Positions 10,670 to 20,784 of a stretch of DNA of 64,000 nucleotides are shown piece by piece. Position 1 is the stretch's first letter, and the number at the start of each line of letters is the position of its first letter. The notes beneath the pieces are model-generated. The model was not told where the DNA came from. It worked only from the letters and a program-made list of their open reading frames with translations, and searched no databases. Source of the stretch: Corythucha ciliata. Its lineage: Eukaryota > Arthropoda > Insecta > Hemiptera > Tingidae. The position numbers and the translations under genes are program-made. The stretch covers positions 10,149,253-10,213,252 of the forward strand of contig CM075939.1 of NCBI GenBank assembly GCA_038030265.1, written 5' to 3'.

Positions 10670-13400
10670 AACAACAACTCGTCATGATTTGTCTTGTCAT
10701 TATTTCCCCCGTCCTCAGAACTACTCAAGCCAACGAGTTCCCACCCAGCCATCAGTTTTTCCACCAATTTCATTCATATCCAAACCCCTCCCTACCATAC
10801 TCACCAACCAACCGGCGCCTATAGTTTGACACTCGATTTCTCTCACTTTATTTCACGCACTCCACAGGCTCTTCTTCTCCTTCATCAATCAAATCAATCA
10901 CCCCGCGATGGGGGAGAATCTAATTAGACGACTTCGTGGAGAAAATTGGTGGGTATTTTTCTCATTCTACTCAACTCTAGAAGTAAGAGAGAGATGGAGG
11001 GCCAGGAATGAAAAGTGAAAAAAATTGATTATTCGTCAAGGGTATATCTCATTGGAGTTTCAATGAGGAGCCTACGGTCATTATAGGCTGGTACAGTGAT
11101 TTGTTTGTTTGTTTTCAAAGAAACAAACAAATCTTCGAAGTACTTTATAAGAGAAGGATGGTGGAGGGGGTGTTTTAATTATACAAAGAAGAAAACTAAT
11201 TAAATAGATTGTTGCTCCTTATTAAAAAGGACGGGTAAAACAAAAGTTTTTCAAAATTATTTTTTTAAGGGGGCACATATTTCCCCAACACCTTTCTTTT
11301 CACAAAAAAGACAAGAAAATTAATTAATGTAAATTCTTTGTTTTCATGAAATGCAAATTCCACGGCAATTTCAGGGGCCGTGAAACAGTCTAACGGAAGG
11401 GAACCTGTCAGGCGAATAATCTTCCCCTGACACGAATTTTGCGCTTCGAATAAATACGAGACAATCAGCAAAACATGCACGTTGGATGAGAGGGCAAGGA
11501 AGTAAGTGAACATGTGCTACACACTTCCCCTCGTATATTTACATTTTTGTTTATCCAATAACATCGTGGAATCTAAGGCAGTGAGAGGGAAAGGGAGGGA
11601 GGAGCAGAGGCGAGATCAAGAAATTCACCTATATTGATGGCAGGAAGAAGAAAAAAAAAAATACTATCAATATTGACTCAACTCGTACTTGGCAGAGCAG
11701 GAAAGAAACGTTGATTTTTTTTCTTTAACAAGGTTAGAGCCTACTAGCCTACTACTAAGGAAAAGGGTGAACATCATTCCCATCCCCCCCCCCCACACAC
11801 ACTACACCAAACATACAACAGCGTGGGTGTGCGAGCAAAAAGCAAACAACCTTTAAACTTGTACCCATTTGCTATGCACATCTGAAAAGTCAAGATACTT
11901 TCAATGTCAAACGATTCCTCTTCGGCTGAATATTATTTACTCCCCCCCCCCCTTAATCCATCTACCACCCACCAGCACAACCAACCAACCCATACATACA
12001 AATGATAGCGAGTTTTTCCCCCGGGACATATTTTATTCGGGAATTCACCATTCCGAGAAAAGGAGGCGAATGGAAAATGAAGGGGGGGGGGGTTTGATGG
12101 AAATTGGAGCGGGCCGGTTTCTAGTTAATTATTTTTTCTGTACCAGACTCTTAATTACTGAGTTTTTCACATTGAAATTGGCAATAATTAATTGGAGGTT
12201 CATGGTACAAGTGGTGAGAGACAGGGACAAGAGAATAAATGCCAAAACAAACATGAATGTCTGTTTTGCAAAACATGAACTCAGAATAATGCGTGGATGA
12301 TTTCTTCATGAATGATAGTCCAAAGATCCTCAAAACCAAAAATAATCGGGGCAGATCGATTTCAGTTGAATATGAGGAGGGATAAGAACTCCCGCAAGAG
12401 GGCCAATTATGTATAAATTATTCCTAAATTATTTTTGTCTATGGAGGCTGTTAGATTATCGCCCACGAAAGATTCTGCCGTTTATCAAGCCAATGGGACC
12501 CTTCTCCCCGGGTCGAAGAGGTTGGAGTTGTAGCCAACGTCCTCACCAAAACACGATCGTCCCTGATTGGCTTGGCTATAAAAAGTGGGTTAAAGTTCGG
12601 AAAAGGCTAATTTTACTAGATAAAATTAAAATGACGGACAAAAGTGGCTTTTTGACAGGGGAATTTACAGAGCGAAGGTTTGTCTGAAATGAGTCGTCAA
12701 TTTCACGCTCATGGTTGAGGTCAAGTTAAGTTAAGCCAAGTACGAAATTGCAGGTTTCGGGGCTAAATAGTCGCAACAGTTGCAATTGGTCAACAAAGAG
12801 TAGATAGGTATTCATAAGAGTAGAAGAATGGATAGCTCATAACCACAAAATTGCAAATTTCGGAAGAAATAAATTCTACTAATTCTAAAAATTGCCAGTT
12901 CAAGGTACAACTAACGTGGCCTACATTGCAAATTTCGAGCCTTTGTTTTATGGCCGTAGAGCCCGCGGACTAACCGGCCATGAATGCGCCCAAAGACTAA
13001 AGGAATTGCCTCAAAATCAGGGCTGCCCACAAGAGAGGGGGTGGGCAAAGGCACCAACCACCAAAATTATACAGAGCTGTAAACGTGATTCTTCGTTACC
13101 GCGGTGACGAAACGGATGATTATTGAAAGATTAAAGAATCTGCAGATTTCACCCAATTAGCCCCTTATTTCACATATTTGGTACTTTAAGAAATAAATTG
13201 AGCGGGTTCGAACCTTTCCAAATGCAATTTTAGAGCAAAAATTGAAGCAATTTCCTGAGTCTGCTCTTCTCGCGGGGTTGGCCCACTTAAAAAACGATAC
13301 AGCGCGTGCAGTATCATTAAAAACGAAATAACCGGGAAAATACGGGGTCTTAAAGTCCTCTCTGAATCAGCTACGTCATCCTTCCATTCGCTGGCTAGAG
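10670..13400. other. Intergenic stretch; a small hairpin, no gene recognised
   Basis: Nothing convincing as a gene is seen. At 11098-11133 two 13-base arms (GATTTGTTTGTTT and its complement) flank a 10-base loop. C and G runs lie at ~11788, 11943 and 12083. Confidence 0.45.
11098..11133. repeat. Hairpin with 13-bp arms
   Basis: GATTTGTTTGTTT is followed after ten bases by its exact reverse complement. It is a short AT-rich simple-repeat palindrome. No terminator or regulatory role can be claimed in a eukaryote. Confidence 0.6.
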
Positions 13401-13443
13401 TGTGTGTTCACTTCAGTTAGTTCAGTTTATTGAGCAAATCATA

Positions 13444-13540
13444 TGCTGTGCGTCTGTGGAGTCCGTGCCACCTATCAAAAAGCTTCCTTTTTCGAAGGAA
13501 TCAATTTTTCGTGGCATAGAGACTCCACAGATGCATAGCA
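13444..13540. repeat. Imperfect inverted repeat with nested hairpin
   Basis: Arms 13444-13471 and 13511-13540 are near-complementary around CTGTGGAGTC and GACTCCACAG. The loop contains a second hairpin, TTCCTTTTTCGAAGGAA. It looks like a miniature palindromic element. Confidence 0.55.
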
Positions 13541-13573
13541 CAAAGCTTCTGAACGGAGCTTTAAAGATTGGTT

Positions 13574-13602
13574 TTCATGATTATTATTATAATAATCATG
13601 AA
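13574..13602. repeat. 29-base near-perfect palindrome
   Basis: Two 14-base arms, TTCATGATTATTAT and its exact complement, flank a single central T. It lies between two other small inverted repeats (13444-13540 and 13638-13734). Confidence 0.75.
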
Positions 13603-13637
13603 CTTCGGCTGTACAAAAAAAATAGCGTACAACGCTC

Positions 13638-13734
13638 GGGCGGCATTACTCATTACGATCTCGGGCGGCAACTGCCCTCGGCTTCACCTCGGGCACTTCC
13701 TGTCTCCTCGACCGTAATGAGCATCATACCGCCC
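13638..13734. mobile_element. Small inverted-repeat element, ~97 bp
   Basis: The left end GGGCGGCATTACTCATTACG and the right end, which reads as its near-complement (CGTAATGAGCATCATACCGCCC-like), bound a GC-rich core. Size and structure resemble a MITE. No target duplication was identified. Confidence 0.45.
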
Positions 13735-14023
13735 TTGGATCGTAATATACTACTTCGGTCTTATCTAACATATACCTAATGCGATCGTTTGAATGATGAC
13801 TCAAACTCAAATGAAACGCTCAATGCTTGAACACCCTCCCACGCTTCAAAATCCATCTGTGGGGAAATTCCTAGAACCCTCTGGTTATTTTAGAGACTGA
13901 AGTGCTTTGACGGTCCCTCTGGTAGCTCGATATTTCAACATTGAATTTTAGCTTATACTTTTGGGAGCAATAAGCCAAAGCCCTAAAAATAAAATATTAA
14001 TAAAGTGTAGGGCTTAAAAACTA

Positions 14024-14161
14024 AGGGACGTATTCAGAAACCCTCATTTACAAAGCCTCAACTAAAGGAGTTGAAAAATGTGATGGTTTATAAAAATATG
14101 ACATCTGTTTTGAAGCGCTTAAAGGATGTAAAGGTTAAGGTAGGTTTCTGAATACGGCCCT
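14024..14161. mobile_element. MITE, family 1, copy 1
   Basis: A 138-bp element has ends AGGGACGTATTCAGAAACC and, inverted, GGTTTCTGAATACGGCCCT. A second copy at 45435-45571 is closely similar throughout, including the interior words GGAGTTGAAAAATGTGATGG and TTTTGAAGCGCTTAAAGGA. Two dispersed copies with terminal inverted repeats and no coding capacity make this a MITE family. Confidence 0.8.
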
Positions 14162-14162
14162 A

Positions 14163-14419
14163 AAGCCCAGTTCACATCACCTATCATGCACGCTTCCGAT
14201 CTTCCGATCCGACACATATCATGCATTTTTTGATAGGTGTGGGGACCGTAATAGGCGTTAATACCGAATAATTGACGGCTATTACGCTTCTCAGCCCTCT
14301 CAGATTGCCTTTCCTACCCAAATATAGTCTAACCGTTACGAGGGTTTCCACAGTCTCCGATCCGACATGCATGATCGGTGTCGGATCGGAAGCGTGCATG
14401 ATAGGCGTGAACCTGGCTT
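14163..14419. mobile_element. Inverted-repeat element abutting MITE family 1
   Basis: The left arm begins AAGCCCAGTTCAC and continues with CCTATCATGCACGCTTCCGA. The right arm is its complement and ends GTGAACCTGGCTT. The words TCCGATCCGACA and ATCATGCA recur inside both arms. The 257-bp element starts one base after the neighbouring MITE ends, so one was probably inserted at the edge of the other. Confidence 0.65.
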
Positions 14420-15153
14420 AATAATATTAATATGAATTTCAGTAATTATCATTTAGTAAGTATACGTATAAGATTTCAGACGAACTCATACTTTGATGGT
14501 TCAAAGTAACCTGGAAAGTAACCTCTCCTTTCGATTCAAATTCAGAAAAAATGTTCGTTCCCATGTTGGAATTTATAATACAATTTATAGAGAAAAAAAG
14601 GATTCCTGTTAAATTTATCATACTGAAGAAGTAGGAAGTGACGAGTTTCAAACTTCTCGAGTAAGAACTTAACTACTTCCAGAACTTGATGGTCTCCCCA
14701 TCCTTTTCCAACAGCAAAGCAGTTTTCATCGCGAACTCCTGCTCATGTCACACACCATAATATTCCCAGATAACTAGCTCAAAAAGCCTTGGAAATTGGA
14801 TTTTTTTTTCTCTCTCTTTCTCATCCCCCTTCCTTTAAAGCCCTCCATTTCCACCCCATTTTTCCTCTCACTCAGTTCCTTTTTGCCTCGACTAAAGTGG
14901 TTTAGCCTCGAAACTTTTCACCGAGTTCCCCCCCCCCCTGCACACACAAGCACATTTAGAACAGTTAACAGTTTGCTGGAAGACACCTATATCACAACCA
15001 CCTTTATCACTCCATACCGCAACCTCATAAGATATCGTCGACTTCTATTTTAAAGCTAGAAATCGCTACCAGCTGGTGATAGTATAATTTTGATGCAATT
15101 TGAATTTGTAGGGGTATTCATTAAAGATGATAAACCTTGTGTGTATTTGTTAA

Positions 15154-15497
15154 GGGAGAGTTGCACGGGTGATTCCTCGACCCCCCTCCAATCACCTCGT
15201 CTACTACTCGGCATACATTTTCTGGCCTTATTTCTGCACCAATGCAGTAGTTTTCCTTTTTTCAAAAAAGTCGAAAAAAAAAAACGTGAAACTACAAGGT
15301 AAAAGTTCAAGGCGAATTTAAAATAACTTCTGGGATGTTTGAAAAAAGGAAAACTACTGCATATGCGGAATTTCCTGAAGATTAAAACGAGTCCTTAAAA
15401 ACCAGGATTGGTGCAGAAACAAGGCGAGAAAATGTATGCCGAGCAGTAGTCGAGGGATGATTGGAGGGGGTCGAGGAATCACCCGTGCAACTCCCCC
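15154..15497. mobile_element. TTAA-flanked inverted-repeat element (piggyBac-like MITE)
   Basis: The arms read GGGAGAGTTGCACGGGTGAT on the left and the complement with CCCGTGCAACTCCCCC on the right. They are similar over ~90 bp and then diverge. TTAA lies immediately outside both ends (15150-15153 and 15498-15501), the target duplication typical of piggyBac-type elements. The element is 344 bp and has no transposase. Confidence 0.65.
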
Positions 15498-15564
15498 TTA
15501 AATGTTAAATTCCGAACAGATGAATGTAGTTCATAGAAGCGGAGAAATTTGACACGAAAATTTC

Positions 15565-15603
<39 letters not shown>

Positions 15604-15612
15604 TATTTATAT
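15565..15612. repeat. TTA microsatellite
   Basis: This is a run of ATT/TTA triplets with one interruption (ACT) near its right end. Confidence 0.9.
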
Positions 15613-15674
15613 TATATTTAATATAACTTGACAAATGATGATTTTTTGACAGAAATTGATGTATAGATGTACAT

Positions 15675-15833
15675 TTTTTTTGACCGTTTTATTTCTGTCT
15701 GCTTTTCTTTTTTCGACGCGACGTTTCGTTAGAACGATTTCTAACGTCTTCTGGCGTGACGGTAGAATTGATTTTTAAAAGAAACGTCGCGTCGAAAAAA
15801 GAAAAGCAGACAGAAATAAAACGGTCAAAAAAA
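15675..15833. mobile_element. Perfect 53-bp-arm palindromic element
   Basis: Bases 15675-15727 and 15781-15833 are exact reverse complements. The 53-base loop carries a second hairpin (GTTAGAA...TTCTAAC). Its flanking words (ATGTACATTTTTTT on the left, AAAAAAATTTACAT on the right) and the upstream word TGATGATTTTTTGACAG recur around 40916-41000, so it belongs to a dispersed family. Perfect arms suggest a young insertion or arm homogenisation. Confidence 0.8.
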
Positions 15834-15842
15834 TTTACATAA

Positions 15843-15969
15843 ATAACTTGACATGTTTCTAATGGACTCTGAGGGCCCAAATTTCCAGCTGGTTCTAGGA
15901 ACATGTGTTTAGAACGTTAACTGAATTTACCACTTCTTTCAGTGCATAAGAAACTTGTCGATCTATAAC
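15843..15969. mobile_element. MITE, family 2, copy 1
   Basis: It has ends ATAACTTGACATGTTTCTAA and AAGAAACTTGTCGATCTATAAC-like. It matches 59773-59911 across nearly its whole length, including TTAACTGAATTTACCACTTC. There is no coding capacity. Confidence 0.75.
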
Positions 15970-16534
15970 AGGGTTTACGTCGATAGCGTAATTATTATGT
16001 TAAATTTCTGAGAATGAATACCCCTTGTATTTTCACGTCTTCCCAAAACACTACATTTTAGCTTGGTAATTTAACAAGAACGAGTATACCCCTTCAACTG
16101 GGTACTTCAAGCTGGTATGTGATGATGGGGGGGGGGGGTGCAGGATGGTGTAAATTATATTTCAAAATCACACTGGAAAACTGAAGAGCACTGTAATCGA
16201 ACACCCTCTCCCCCACCATATTCTAAAATCTACCACGCTCGTGCTTCCTAAGCTAAAATCAGTTTAAGGCCACCATGTTGGTTGAAAGTTGAAACAGCGT
16301 TGCTGTGGGTTTTCCTGTATCTCATCAAGTATTAATGTATTCATTCCAGGAAGCGCGAATTGCCCCCCCCCCTCTTCTGCACCATTGTGCCAATAAGGCA
16401 GGCAGGTAGGGGGGCATGCCTTCCGGATTCATCAACAGTATTAATCATCCAAGGAATGAAGAATAGTTGTAGGCACACGACACACAGTGTTATTTAACCA
16501 AATTCTTTCAATTTTCACTTAAGAGGGATTTTAA

Positions 16535-17090
16535 TCTGGAAGGGGATAAGTGTGACAAAAAATTTTAGGTGAAAGTACACCTCATCAGCGACCGAAATCA
16601 CCATACACACCATGGTCCGGAAATCAAAACCCTTCGAGATATGATTTTTCTAACGATTTTTAAGGCCGTGTCATTTTTTTAAACTAACTGCGAGAAACTC
16701 GCGTTCAATTTGGATTTTTGCAACTTTTAGTGATGGATACTGAAAGAGCACACTATTTTCTGTCAGGACTAGCCATTTTCGATAGACGTTAACTATTTTA
16801 TGTATCCTTAAATGCGGCTCAAAGTCATGCAAATCAGGGATTTAATTTTTTTTTTCAAAAAAAGTCAGTCCCCGTTTGTCCGGTTGTACGGACAACACGT
16901 GATTCAGAAAAACATCTTCAAAGTGTCCTTTACAAAAATAATCATAAGCGTTTTCTTAGTTGTTTGGCGAATTTTCGTCAGAATTTTTTTTTAGAAAAAA
17001 AAAATTATGTTTTTTCTTTTCAAAATCGCTTGTTTTGACCTGAAAAATTTTATCAATCCTTGTGATTTTAACGCTTAACGAACGTCCCGT
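16535..17090. repeat. One-armed relic of the 19.3-kb foldback family
   Basis: The sequence parallels the left arm of the element at 19344-20779. Shared words in order include GATAAGTGTGACAAAAAA, ACCATGG, GATATGATTTTT, GAAAGAGCACACT, AGCCATTTTCGATA and AATCGCTTGTTTTGACC. No complementary right arm follows, so it is a decayed half or a solo arm. Confidence 0.7.
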
Positions 17091-17648
17091 TCATTATTGA
17101 ATTAAAGTGTATACAAAATTAATAAATTGTAATTGTAATTCTCTACTTGGAGAAGTGTCTTCTTAAGTCATGCCCATGGCTGGACATGTGTAAAACATGG
17201 CACGCTTGATCTTTGCGTGCAATTTATTATTAGCGTTAGTGAGGCTCCTCCGAAAGAGTAGTTGAAATATTTGATTTAGACCTTAAAATCCTCAGCGAGG
17301 GTTTTCGTTGCAAGCTCGTCTTTCATCCAAATGTCTTTCGCTTAGTTAAAGATCTTATCATAGTTTAGTTGATGTAGATGGAACTTTGGAGCACATTGTT
17401 ATGTCCTGCAGGTTATTCGCAAATCAAGGGGAGCTCCTATTGAAAAAACTTCAAAATAAACTCTCGAATCCTTTTAATTACACTCGTATCCTTGCCTCTA
17501 ATAATTCCGACGTTTATCTCGATGTGTAATTGTGTACCAATTCCGGAAGTCTGTTCGCTGCGTAATCTAAATGACGTCGTATTGATACCTACCAACATGA
17601 TTTACACCTGTGACTGTATGGTTTCCAACACCAATGCCAATTTAAAAC

Positions 17649-17666
17649 AAAAAAAAAAAAAAAAAA
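17649..17666 (+). repeat. 18-A tract, possible retroposed 3' end
   Basis: An uninterrupted run of 18 A follows about 500 bases of non-repetitive sequence that contains a ~58-codon open stretch ending at a TAA near 17530. This could be the 3' end of a retroposed transcript. However, no AATAAA precedes the tract and no target duplication was found. Confidence 0.3.
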
Positions 17667-17697
17667 GTTGAGGGGTGTAGCGTACGGAAAGACGTTA

Positions 17698-18348
17698 GGC
17701 GCTGTTCAAACGAGGCGGATTCGCCGCGTGAATGGGTGGTGACGGTAAAAAAACGCCGCCGCCTTTGTGTTCACACGCCGCGATTTGGGCTGTTCGTGAG
17801 ACAAAAAAAAAGAAAACATTTTTGCGCCGTAGCTGAAAGTATCCTGCAGAAGAGTGTGGGTTCATCAGTATAACAAGACCAGAGAGATGAGAAGGGGCAG
17901 TTTGACAAATTTTTTAGGTACCTTTCTCCTCCGTACACAACTTGTACATACTGACTGAAAAAGGACAAAGCTCCGTAATAAAATTTATCAGTAGCCAGAG
18001 CAAACAAAACAATTACAGAAAATAATACATATGAATCCTCGGTGGCACCCGTCCCCCCTTGTATGAACATGCAGGCAATGTTCTCCTTTGAAGCGGTGCC
18101 GCTGCCGCGCCGCTCCGTTTGAATACGCATGTATAGTTCTATGTGTTATCCTTCAAAGCGGCACCGCTGCCGCTTTTTGAAACCGCCTCAACACGCGGCA
18201 GAAATTTCTGCCGCCGCGGTTGCCGCGCCGCCACCACCTTGTGTGAACAGACCCATTCACTCTCGTGTATTCTTTCTCCCCCCCCCCCGCGATAATCTTT
18301 ATCGGTCCGTCACGAGGCAAACAGCCTCGTTGTCGTTTGAACAGCGCC
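17698..18348. mobile_element. GC-rich inverted-repeat element, ~650 bp
   Basis: The left end GGCGCTGTTCAAACGA and the right end TCGTTTGAACAGCGCC (with a short internal offset) are inverted repeats. The interior is far richer in CGCCGCC-type words than its surroundings and includes mirrored GCGGTGCCGCTGCCGC blocks near 18090 and 18157. No transposase frame is convincing, so it is a non-autonomous element of unknown superfamily. Confidence 0.55.
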
Positions 18349-18722
18349 GAGTGCGTGGGCATTAATTCATAAGGAGCAAATAGACCTTGCTTACAATCTC
18401 CTTTTATGGTAAGAATTGAAATCCTGGCATGTGATTGATGGGATTTTTGAGACTCGCCTAGAAAAAGAGGATTAAGCGGAAAAGAAGAGAGAAGGAAAGT
18501 CTGGTTCTGGTGAGTTAGCCGCTCGGGGGAAACGGCGAGGGGTCTGGTTTTATTACCAGTAGTTAATTTTCAAAGTATTTTGTTCTTTCGCCTGTATTAA
18601 AAAGGGCAATATTTGATATTGTTATTATGGTCGCTTAGACTACGAGGGTTAGTAGGTAATGCATGCATGAAACTGTAGCCGTAGGAGCCTACGTTGTCTG
18701 TCTTCCCTCGTTGAGGTGCGTT

Positions 18723-18763
18723 AGAAACGAACCGGTTTCGGCTGCTCGCCATCTTCAGCGTCT
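18723..18763 (-). ncRNA. Hammerhead-like ribozyme motif of a Penelope-like element
   Basis: Read on the minus strand the 41 bases fit a hammerhead: stem I AGACG pairing with CGTTT, the core CTGAAGA (consensus CUGANGA), stem II GGC/GCC closed by GAGCA, the core GAAA, and a very short self-complementary stem III, ACCGGT, followed by T at the expected cleavage position. One extra U lies between CTGAAGA and stem II. Hammerhead motifs with tiny stem III are established for Penelope-like retroelements. This one lies ~155 bases beyond the end of the GIY-YIG frame on the same strand, as expected. Activity is inferred. Confidence 0.6.
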
Positions 18764-18917
18764 GTAACTACAACTGAAGCTGTGTTGCACTGGTGACACC
18801 CCCCTGTATTTATACCCCTAGTCGTAAGCCCTCCCTTTCACTTGCCCCCACTGTCACCCCTGGTGTGTATGTTTACAATGAAAAAGTCCGTTATTTTCTG
18901 TCTTTTGTCGGGCTGTC

Positions 18918-19341
18918 TTAGGATGTTACGTGAGCTGGTTGCGTCGGATGTATTTGTTTTTTGGCCTCAGGTGGGATGTTATGGGTCGCCTTTCTTTTTA
19001 TTGGATAAACCTCCTTTAGAGGAGCAAAGATAGTGTCAGAAGTGGTGTTGAGCTGTTCGTTGATGATGCTTCCCTCGAACGATTTTTGTTTGTAAATTTC
19101 CATGTTCTCCAGTATGTTTAGTCTTCGTCCTTTCTGTCTTGCGTGTATAAGTTTCATGGATTGTGTTATGTTTTGTGGTTGATGTTTATGTGTACGAAGG
19201 TGGTTAGCAAAGTTTGAGTCGATCTTGTGTTTGTTATATGATGCTATGTGTTCCCTGTATAGTTGTCTCAACTTCCTTCCGGTTTGCCCAATGTAAACTT
19301 CGTCGCATGAACATGTTAACTTGTATACCCCATTTTGATCA
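18918..19341 (-). pseudogene. Penelope-like element, GIY-YIG endonuclease remnant
   Basis: The minus-strand frame reads GVYKLTC, then CDEVYIGQTGRKLRQLYREH, then NHLRTHKH, about 135 residues in all. This is the GIY-YIG nuclease fused to the C-terminus of Penelope-family reverse transcriptases, with the two tyrosines, the GQTGR turn and the following arginine visible. No reverse transcriptase is found upstream. The first 34 codons of the open frame belong to the foldback element inserted at 19342, so the domain is cut there. The sequence beyond that insertion continues the frame only briefly before a stop. The element is therefore a 5'-truncated, interrupted copy. Confidence 0.85.
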
Positions 19342-19343
19342 TA

Positions 19344-20779
19344 CAGGGTGGAACAGGATAAGTGTGACAAAAAAAATTGGGTGAAAATAGGCCTCACTTG
19401 CGATCGAAAACACCCTATAAACCATGGCCCGAAAATCAAAATCCTACGAGATATGATTTTTTAAACGTTTTTTGAGGCTTGCATCACTTTTCTTAACTAA
19501 ATGCGAATAGATCAGTTTACAGCTGACATTTGCAACTTTTGACGATGGATTTGGAAAGAGCACACTTTTTTCTGACAGGAATAGCCATTTTCGATAAAAT
19601 TCAACTATTTTCTGTGGGCTTGAGAGATGCTCAAAGTTTTGCAAATCGTGGATCTCTAATTTTTCAAAAAATTCAGCCTCCACTTCTCTATACTAAATCT
19701 AAGCGTATCGACATCCCATGGGTCGGAAAAACTTCTACAATTTGTCCTTTTTAAAATTACTCATGAACGTTTTTTTAGTTTTTCAGCGAGTTTTCGGCAG
19801 AAAGGCCATTTCTTGGAATAAAAGAATGATTTTTCTCTTAAAAATCGCTTGTTTTGACCAACCCAATTTGAACGAGCTTTGTGATTCAAAACATGCTAAA
19901 ACTCATTAAAGCCTTATCCAAAGTTTTCCTTCGAACCGACCGGAATGCGCACTCCTACCAAAATATCAAAAACTGTCGCTCCGGCAGCTGGCTGTCGGCA
20001 ATGGTGCATTTCACTACTGCGAATTTCGGCGTGTTTAGCTGTTATTCGACGAAATTAGTGCACTTAATGACTCTACTTGTTGTTACCAATTTCCGATTCG
20101 AAATTCGCAGTAGAGAAATGCACTCTATCCGACAGCTAGCTGCGGGAGCGACATTTTTTGGACTTTGACAGGCGTACAGTCCGCCCCGTTCAAGGGAAAA
20201 CTTTGGATGATGCTTTAATGACGTCAATCATGCTAAAAAACACAAAGCTCGTTAAATGTTGTAGGTCGAAACAAGCGATTTTGAAGAGAAAAACCATTCT
20301 TTTTTCCAAGAAATGGTCATTTCTGCCGAAAAATCACTGATTAACTAAAAATACGTTCATGAGTAATTTCAAAAAGGACATAATGGGGAAGTTTTTCCGA
20401 CCCATGGGATGTCGGTGCGCTCAATTTTCGAAAAGAAAAGCGGGGGTTGACTTTTTTGAAAAATTAGAAATCCTCGATTCGCAAAACTTTGAGCAGCTCA
20501 AGAGCCCCCAGAAAATGGTTGAATTTTATCGTAAATGGCTAACCCTGACAGAAAAAATGTGCTGTTTCCGAATCTGTCATCAAAAGTTGCAAAATGTCAG
20601 CTGGAAACTTAGTTATTCCCATTTAGTTAAGAAAAGTGACGTGAGTCATAAAAAACGTTAGAAAAATCATATTTCGTAGGGTTTTGATTTTCGGACCATG
20701 GTACAAAGGGTGTTTTCGATCACAAATGAGGCCTACTTTCACCCAATTTTTTTTGTCACACTTATCTTGTTCCACCCTG
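19344..20779. mobile_element. Foldback element with ~590-bp inverted arms, TA-flanked
   Basis: The ends CAGGGTGGAACA and TGTTCCACCCTG-like start two arms of roughly 590 bp (19344-19935 and 20190-20779) that are reverse complements with moderate divergence. TA dinucleotides lie immediately outside (19342-19343, 20780-20781), as expected for Tc1/mariner-type insertion. No transposase is present. It interrupts the Penelope endonuclease. The centre holds a separate small element (19973-20160). Assignment to Tc1/mariner is inference. Confidence 0.75.
19973..20160. mobile_element. Small inverted-repeat element at the centre of the foldback
   Basis: CTGTCGCTCCGGCAGCTGGC on the left and GCTAGCTGCGGGAGCGACA on the right are inverted repeats surrounding ATGCAC/GTGCAT words. 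A fragment occurs independently at 548-600, so this is an element in its own right. Confidence 0.55.
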
Positions 20780-20784
20780 TATAT

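Noticed and set aside
11869..12300. 143-codon plus-strand open frame
   Set aside because: Spans C and G runs and low-complexity sequence; no support.
17345..17530. ~58-codon open stretch before the 18-A tract
   Set aside because: Considered as a processed pseudogene tail, but no family is recognised and no AATAAA precedes the tract.
17771..18130. 119-codon minus-strand open frame inside the GC-rich element
   Set aside because: No transposase-like motif; arises within a non-autonomous element.
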